Positions 57,840 through 64,000 of a stretch of DNA of 64,000 nt are shown here, one piece after another. Origin of the DNA: Hymenopus coronatus (lineage: Eukaryota > Arthropoda > Insecta > Mantodea > Hymenopodidae); contig CM060883.1 in the NCBI GenBank assembly GCA_030762935.1, positions 90,898,001 through 90,962,000 on the forward strand, given 5' to 3'. A program made the position numbers and the translations under genes. Position 1 is the first letter of the stretch. Each line of letters opens with the position of its first letter. The notes beneath the pieces are model-generated. The model ran no database searches, had not been told where the DNA came from, and saw only the letters and a program-made list of their open reading frames with translations.

Positions 57840-60085
57840 ACCAAAGCAAATTTGTGAATGTACAGTGTTCTAATCATCTTAGAAAAACTAATCATAGTAT
57901 CAGGGATAAAGAGAAGTTAAGAAAATCACAGGCTGGATTTGCAAATTGTATCCTGAAATTTTAAAGAATGCAAAGATTTGTGATAACTGTAGGAAACAAA
58001 TATCAGCTTTGAATCATGGAAACGCTTCTTTCATTACATGTCAAAATGAAGAAAAGGCACCAGACTCTGATGAAGATCCCGTTTCCAAGCAGAAACATCA
58101 TGGTTGAGACACTAAACACATTTCTACAAGAGCTAGGTGAGTCACCTATTGATTATAATTAATCAAATCAAAAAATTATGCTGACGGGAAAGCCAAAAGT
58201 ATAGAGTCAGCAATGAAAAGAAAACTCTTTGTTATCAATTGTACAAATTTCAGATTCAGAAGATGATCAGAAAGATTTGATTGATTCCATTCTTCAAAAT
58301 CTTAAGGCACAATTTTCCAATTCTGAAAGTAGGAACAAAAAGTTGATGACTTGGGGCATCAGAAAACCTGTGCATGCGTTTAATGAACCTGATTATATGG
58401 TCCGTCAGTCAAGAAGAAAACAGAATTTTGGAAAGTCTCAATCCAAAACCGGGTAAAAGTTTACCAAAAGAAGTTGTTCAAAGAGTCCAGGACTTTCATG
58501 AAAATGATGAGGCTAGCAGAGCCATGCCTGGAATGAAGGAATGTGTTACCATAGTTGATGAAAGTGGAAATAAAACCAAAACATCAAAAATGCTAATTTT
58601 ATGCAACCTTAAAAAGGCTTATGTTCTATTTAAGGATACTTTTCCATGTATGCAAATAGGTTTTTCTAAAGTTGCTGAGCTTTGACCTAAGCACTGCATT
58701 TTGGCAGGTTCAACTGAAAATCACATAGTGTGTGTTTGTACAACACATCAAAATATTAAATTAATGATAGAAATGCAAAATTGGGAACAATTACAAACAA
58801 TGAGTTAAAATCTTAAGACATTTAATGGCAAAAACACTTTGTAATCCTCCGTCAATTGACTTTTTAATGAGTGAATGTAAATCATGTCCAGGAGATAAAG
58901 AAATTGGAATAATCTTAGAAAGATCATTTCAGGAAGAACTCATTGAAAAAATTACATTTGGCAGTAGATATCAGTTGATCAATGTACTTTGGAAACATTA
59001 TAAAAACCATCAACAGAGTCTATTGATCTGATCTGCAATAAGTTAAGTCTTAATCTGCCATGATTTTATCACAAAGCAACATACATGAATCACATAAAGG
59101 AAAAACTGACTAAATGTGCCCTAACATTTGCCTTTGCAGAAAATTACAATATCATTGTACAAGATGAAGCCCAAAGTTATCACTGGGCTGGTGATCAGGC
59201 TACAATTCACCCTTTAGTTATGTATTACAAAGAGGAAGAAAAAGTCAAACACTTGGATTATGCTGTTATTTCAGATTGTCTTGAACACAACACAGTGGCT
59301 GTGTATACTTTCCAACAGAAACTAATTCATTTTTTGATGGCAAAGTTGGAAAAGTTTCTAGAAAAATAATTTATTTTTCTGATGGGGCTGCTGCTCAATA
59401 TAAAAATAAAAAAATGTTTATCAATTTATTCCATCATAAAAAGACTAGCATTACAGCTGAACTTTTCTGCTACTGCCCATGCTAAAGGACCGTGCGATGG
59501 AGTCAGCGGTACAGTAAAGAGATTAGCCGCAAAGGCAACAAACAACCTTTAGAAAACCAAATCTTCACCCAATTTGAGTTGCATGAGTGGTCTGTGAAAA
59601 ACATCAGAGGAATAAGTTTTGATTTCAGTACTCAGGAGGAACATGTGCTGTCAGAGATATTTCTGAAAGATTTTTTTAGTGAAGTGCACACAATTAAAGG
59701 AACCCAACAATGCGTTCATACCACTAACCTCAAGCCTAAATAAACTGTCAGTCAATATCAACAAACTCTTTTCAAGTATCTGTTTCAAGGTCAATAGATC
59801 AACTGAAATTAACAGATTGCATTGGTTATATGACTTGTTTATGACTCAAACTGGCGGCTTGCGTATGTACAGGAAAAAAATGAAGATGAAGTAAAAGCTA
59901 TGTTCCTTCATCCTGAAGGGCCTTCACTATCATTTAGCTATCCAAGAAGGCCTGATGTGTTGTGGATACCTTTTACCAATGTCCTATTCGTTGTAAGCTC
60001 AACAACTCTAACAGGAAGAATTTATGTTCTTTCCAAAGATGAAACTTTGCGAAATAACGAAAAACTGTTGAATCACTTCCAGTGA
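57840..60085 (+). pseudogene. Transposase-like protein of an uncharacterised repeat family, broken
   Basis: In order: ICDNCRKQIS (about 57975, a Cys-pair start); SRAMPGMKECVTIVDESG (58520-58570); LCNLKKAYVLFKDTFPCMQI with GFSKVAEL (58600-58685); CVCTTHQNIKLMIEMQNWEQ (58730-58790); QDEAQSYHWAGDQATIHPLV (59160-59220); AVISDCLEHNTVAVYTFQQK; then in other frames CDGVSGTVKRLAAKATNN and MFLHPEGPSLSFSYPRRPDV (59900-59960). I recall this order from unnamed, multi-copy proteins in insects and cnidarians. The conserved Asp/His positions suggest a DDE-type nuclease, which is inference. At least five frameshifts or stops break it. Confidence 0.65.
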
Positions 60086-60351
60086 ATTTTTTTTTTAGAC
60101 TTAAGTGTTTTCTTGTCTATTTTAACTCGTATGTTTCAGATGTCAGTCATAATTGCTAACAAAGTTTTGTCAGTTCTATTCACAGTCACTTTTACTTGAA
60201 AAAAATAAAAAATGTCTAAAACATTTGCACTTCATTAAATGTTTTAAACTTTTATGCAAATTATTTCAATATTATACAACTTATATGTAATTGATGACTG
60301 GGATTTGTTTTGAACAATTTATAAAATGTATAATCATTAAGTTTGTTCAGA

Positions 60352-60590
60352 CCCACCTGGGTAGAATGTTGGCCTCACATTCAACAGGTCTTGAGTTCGA
60401 ATCTTGCTTAGGGTGAGCTACCCAGATAAAGTTTTTTTCGGGCTTTTCCCTTATTCTGAAAAGACAAATGTCGAGTAATTTTAAGCTCCATGGACCCCAA
60501 AATCATTTGAGCATCATTTCACCAATTTCATAAATCGTCCGATATGACCAACTAGGTTAAAGGACGTTAAGCTACCAAAAATAAATAAAT
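60352..60590 (+). mobile_element. SINE family C, fullest copy, nested
   Basis: The tRNA-like head includes CCTGGGTAGAATGTTGGCCT and the B-box GAGTTCGAATC. The body has CTACCCAGATAAAG, CTGAAAAGACAAATGTCGAG, CATTTCACCAATTTCAT and TAAAGGACGTTAAG, and the tail is A-rich with AAATAAATAAA. It lies between the coding remnant and the right inverted repeat of the surrounding transposon, so it inserted into it. Confidence 0.85.
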
Positions 60591-60915
60591 AAAAATAAAA
60601 AAAAATAAATAAAACAACTTTGTTCAAGCATGCTTTTTTCCAGTATAAAATGTGTTGCAACCACCTTTATTTTAGAATTAATTTTATAATGAACCCATCA
60701 TAGCCCCACCATCAAACTTGGTACATTATTTAATAATAGCATAACCTATTTCCTAATTTTTTCTGAAAATTTTTCAGAATGCGTTTTTTTCAAAATTTGG
60801 GCTTCAATTTTTATTTTTGAATTTGTAAAAGAAAATGTCTACACAACCTGTAGCGTGTCGTATATCATACTGAAGGGATTTTAAAATGCTACAAAATGAC
60901 AAAGAGGTGTGTTGA

Positions 60916-62295
60916 TTTGAACCTATAGCGAAATGCATTTTAATAGAGTTCTCAAACAAAAAAAACAAAAAAAACAAAAAAAAAAAAAAAAAAACAAAAA
61001 AAAAAAAGAATTGAAGAAATTAAACACTGATTCGTGTGCAGCTCTTCGTGTGCACAAGAAGTAATTCCACTCAGTAAGGTGAACCAGCCAGCCTTCAAGG
61101 ATTTCTTGAAAAATAGTAAAATATGCCAACGGCCAATAAGAGTGCTTTAAGAAAAAATTACTAGGAGCCTGTTTACCAATAAACCATTCAAAGAATCAAG
61201 GAGAAAGGTTCTGATTGCATTGTGGGAATCATAGTGAATGAAACCTTACTCAATGAAACGATATGTTTTGAACATTTTTGTTTTTCCCTTAGCAGGGGAG
61301 AAAGTTAAGCCCGTGTATTAGCTGCAGAAAGCCAGCCCAGTTATGATATCAATTATGGACTTCTGCCAAAAACTCTGGCCAACTTGTACTTAGTTTGAAA
61401 AACTTCAGACACCATACTTGGTTTCAGCTGTTAACCAATTGGATGAATGGGATGGATACGACATCGCAAATCAATTCATCTTTGCCCTGAAAAAGATTCT
61501 ACTGAAAGTTCACAGCCGTGTTGTTGCCTACAAAGGAATCACTGACCTGGCCCATCCAAATTTTACGACCACTACTTGGTTGAGTGTGCTGCTATGTTGT
61601 GTGAGAAATTTGACGAAATCAGTGAATTTGTGCTTTCTTTGGATCCAGTCAACGCAGTGCAATTTCTCTATTACTGGAGAAAATACATACTTCGCAAGCA
61701 GAACTATATTGTACACATAGTTACAAATACTTGTTGCAGCTATTAAATGATTAGAAAAACAAGGTCTGGATAAAGAAAAACAACGGGACATTTTCACTTT
61801 CATGAGGGAGGAGTTAGATTTTTGTATGGCCTTTTTTAAGTTATTTTCACTTTCGTGAATATTTATCTGGTCATCTGTGAATAAAAGGGTATTTAAAATA
61901 TTTTATTGAATAAGATCAAGTCGGTAGTACACTTCTTCTGTTCTCCAAGAATGTCATCTCTATGTTGAACACTTGGTGAAAGAATACATCCATCTTTATT
62001 AATTATAAATTATTCCAATAAATTTCCATTTATTGACATTCTATTCATTGATTTTAAATACATTCATTTTATGACTAAAATTAAATGCAGCGGAGTGCCT
62101 CTTCTTTCCATTATTTTCCATAACATGTTGCTATGTTTAGTGTCAAAGGCAATCATAATAATGCCAATATGTTTCTACATTGTACTCTCGCCACTTCTGT
62201 ACAATCACGTTAATTTTAAATAGTTCATCCATGCAAGAACCCATTTTGTTCTCCTAGCAGTATTTTATTAGATATAGTTGCAAGTATGTTATTTA
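60916..62295. other. Spacer with degraded coding-like text
   Basis: A poly-A/CA run lies at 60956-61010. From 61200 to 61860 plus-strand fragments in several frames have ordinary composition (for example FDEISEFVLSLDP near 61608-61650) and stops between, suggesting an old pseudogene or transposon piece. I do not recognise it. Confidence 0.4.
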
Positions 62296-62700
62296 TAACT
62301 AGCTGCCCGCCCCGGCTTCGCATGGGTGGTGTAACCAATTAAAAAAACTCGGTCAAAATCTTCCGTTTACAGTACGAATCTGCAATGGAGTAAAATTACA
62401 TAATTTGACAATACTTTATTGTAATGCCTTGTAATGTACAATTTTGCTTCCGGAGATAAAACAAATGGCGGCGATGATTTGCCGACTCTCGAGCACGCAA
62501 AGTACAACTATCCATGTGAAAGACACGACAATTGAAGGTATATTCCACACACTTCTAACGACTAACCTTGGGTTTTATTGTCAAGGCGCGCCGGAAGCAA
62601 CACGCTTAAATTCAAAAGGAAAGTCGGTTGACATCGGTGGTATTCTTGGAATAAGCTTTGAGCTTTCCTATGTTATAATAGCTTAAATCAAATTTTTCAT
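62296..62700 (+). repeat. Dispersed repeat with CTAGCTGCCCGCCCCGGCTT start
   Basis: The motif at 62300-62335 resembles a start sequence widely dispersed in insect genomes (CTAGCTG-C-CCCG-GGCTTCGC type), known to me only as repeat DNA. The 80-codon frame at 62444-62686 has no recognised similarity. Confidence 0.4.
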
Positions 62701-62864
62701 AATTTTTTTGACAGTGAGTTTTGCTCCGCTGCATAATTTTGGCTGATTGAGATTGCGTAGCATAATTATCACCGAGTCAACCTTGAGCTGTAAATTGTAT
62801 GGGGTATTCCTGGTAAATCCAATGAATTTAGGAATTCAGTAACAGAACTGACGACTTCATTTGG

Positions 62865-64000
62865 ATTGGTAATGGATCTCTATTTAACCCAAAATATTAC
62901 TTGATCAAATGTATTAAGAGCAGCGCAATTGTAGTGTGATCGTGACGCACGTATATTCACGTTCTTTAGCTAGCTCATGTACCACATAATGTCAAATAAC
63001 TAACACCTGCAATAGGAAGCTAAAACTAAAACGGGTCCCGTTATTTCTCCGCCATTTTCAGATTCCAAGTGGGTTAATGGTTCTGTGAGTAGCTTATAAC
63101 TTGTTCGTTTTAAAGAATTACAACAAAAATATACTTATTTCTTTATTTATATGATATGATCAAGGGAACGATAGTTAATACATAAGAAATATATTTGATT
63201 TTCACAGTTATCTCGCATCATTGTCTCGATGACCAGGCGCATTCCCTTAGCATTGAAGAAGAAAAATAAATCGGTAAATACTACGGCCATCTGATGGCAA
63301 ATAAATAAGTAGGTACCTATTTTAGGTGTTCGTCGCAGGGAAAGAAATATATTTGATTTTCACAGTTATCTTGCGTTATTATTTCCATAACCGAGTGCAT
63401 TCCCTTAGCACTGAATGGGAAAGAAAAATAAAGCAATATGTATTACGGCCATCTGGTGGCAAATAAATAAGTATGTATTTTAGGTGTTCGTCGAAGTGCA
63501 AGTAGATCTGCTTGGGCAATTGATAAGCTTTTATTTGATGATAGCTTTATGTATTAAATTTCTCCATTTAACCCAAAATATTACTTATCAAATGTATTAA
63601 CAGCAGCGCAATTGTAGTGTGATGGTGACGCACGTATCTTCATGTTTTTTAGCTAGCTCATGTACCACATAACGTCAAATAACCAACATCTGCAATAGGA
63701 AGTTAAAACTAAAACGGATCCCGTTGTTTCTCCGCCATTTTTAGATTCCAAGAAGGGTTAATGGTTCTGTGCGTTGTTTATAACTTGTTCGTTTTAAATA
63801 ATTACAACAAAAATATACTTATTTCTTTATTTATATGATATGACCAAGGGAACGATAGTTAATACATAAGAAATATATTTGATTTTCACAGTTATCTTAC
63901 GTCATTGTCTCCATAACCGGGTGAATTCCCTTAGCATTGAAGAAGAAAAATAGAGCAGGCCATCTGGTGGCAAATAATAAGTACGTATTTAACGTGTTCG
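62865..64000. repeat. Tandem duplication of about 680 bp with nested sub-repeats
   Basis: The text from ATTTAACCCAAAATATTACT onward at 62881 recurs at about 63567, offset about 682-686 bp, with about 90% similarity by eye. Inside, a segment from TATATTTGATTTTCACAGTT to GGCCATCTGRTGGCAAATAA occurs three times (ends near 63304, 63466 and 63978). The second unit runs off the window end, so the array may continue. Confidence 0.85.

Larger units (their letters stand above)
56779..60915 (+). mobile_element. DNA transposon with long inverted repeats, unassigned family
   Basis: The left end begins GGGTCATTCCATGTCAAATC. Bases 56994-57235 match the reverse complement of 60668-60905 at high similarity over about 240 bp, for example CATTTTGTAGCATTTTAAAA. 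The outermost right end, equivalent to 56779-56993, is missing, apparently lost at or before the A-rich run at 60956-61010. Between the repeats lies a broken protein-coding region and a SINE-C copy. The layout is that of a cut-and-paste transposon of about 4.1 kb. I cannot name its superfamily with confidence. Confidence 0.75.

Overview
The window is animal nuclear DNA, most likely from an arthropod and perhaps an insect. It is AT-rich, holds several tRNA-headed SINE families, decayed cut-and-paste DNA transposons of animal type (hAT, mariner, Tc1, pogo/Tigger), a Gypsy remnant and a Polinton/Maverick, and has no bacterial-style operons. One SINE family resembles, from memory, SINEs of polyneopteran insects; that is a weak guide only. 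I recognise no intact host gene. Nearly every protein-coding signal belongs to a mobile element broken by stops or frameshifts.

The most important locus is 13.5-21.9 kb: a decayed Polinton/Maverick of the adintovirus-like kind. On the minus strand, read from 18.26 kb down to 15.24 kb, are a phospholipase A2 (PLA2) plus pX-like minor capsid gene, an adenain-like cysteine protease, a penton-like minor capsid gene and a double-jelly-roll major capsid gene. On the plus strand, diverging from a 53-bp gap at 18262-18314, are an FtsK/HerA-type packaging ATPase, a fibre-like structural gene, an uncharacterised element gene and a retroviral-type integrase. In a working relative these would build a virion (capsid, penton, protease, ATPase), open the endosome (PLA2) and insert the genome (integrase). 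I found no DNA polymerase B. Between 13.5 and 15.2 kb lie iteron-like repeats, a Cys/His-rich reading frame and a perfect 48-bp-arm palindrome.

Layout. 1-1.8 kb: nothing recognised. 1.8-3.9 kb: hAT element with target duplications and a nested SINE. 3.9-10.2 kb: mostly unannotated, with SINE fragments. 10.2-13.2 kb: dispersed repeat R1 and two mariner-type non-autonomous elements. 13.5-21.9 kb: Polinton. 21.9-24.8 kb: AT-rich degenerate repeat array split by a mariner. 25.3-25.6 kb: minisatellite. 26.0-26.7 kb: repeat S, running straight into a purine (GATA/GAGA) tract at 26.7-28.0 kb; a second purine tract is at 32.2-40.4 kb. 28.1-32.1 kb: R1, SINEs, one exon-like segment and GT/TA microsatellites. 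40.4-42.5 kb: rearranged R1 copies. 42.5-43.1 kb: second S copy, running into a GT-rich tract at 43.1-48.8 kb. 48.8-50.0 kb: pogo/Tigger remnant. 52.2-53.1 kb: Tc1 remnant. 53.6-55.6 kb: Gypsy remnant. 56.2-56.4 kb: full-length SINE. 56.8-60.9 kb: DNA transposon with long inverted repeats and an uncharacterised transposase-like protein. 62.3-64 kb: dispersed and tandem repeats.
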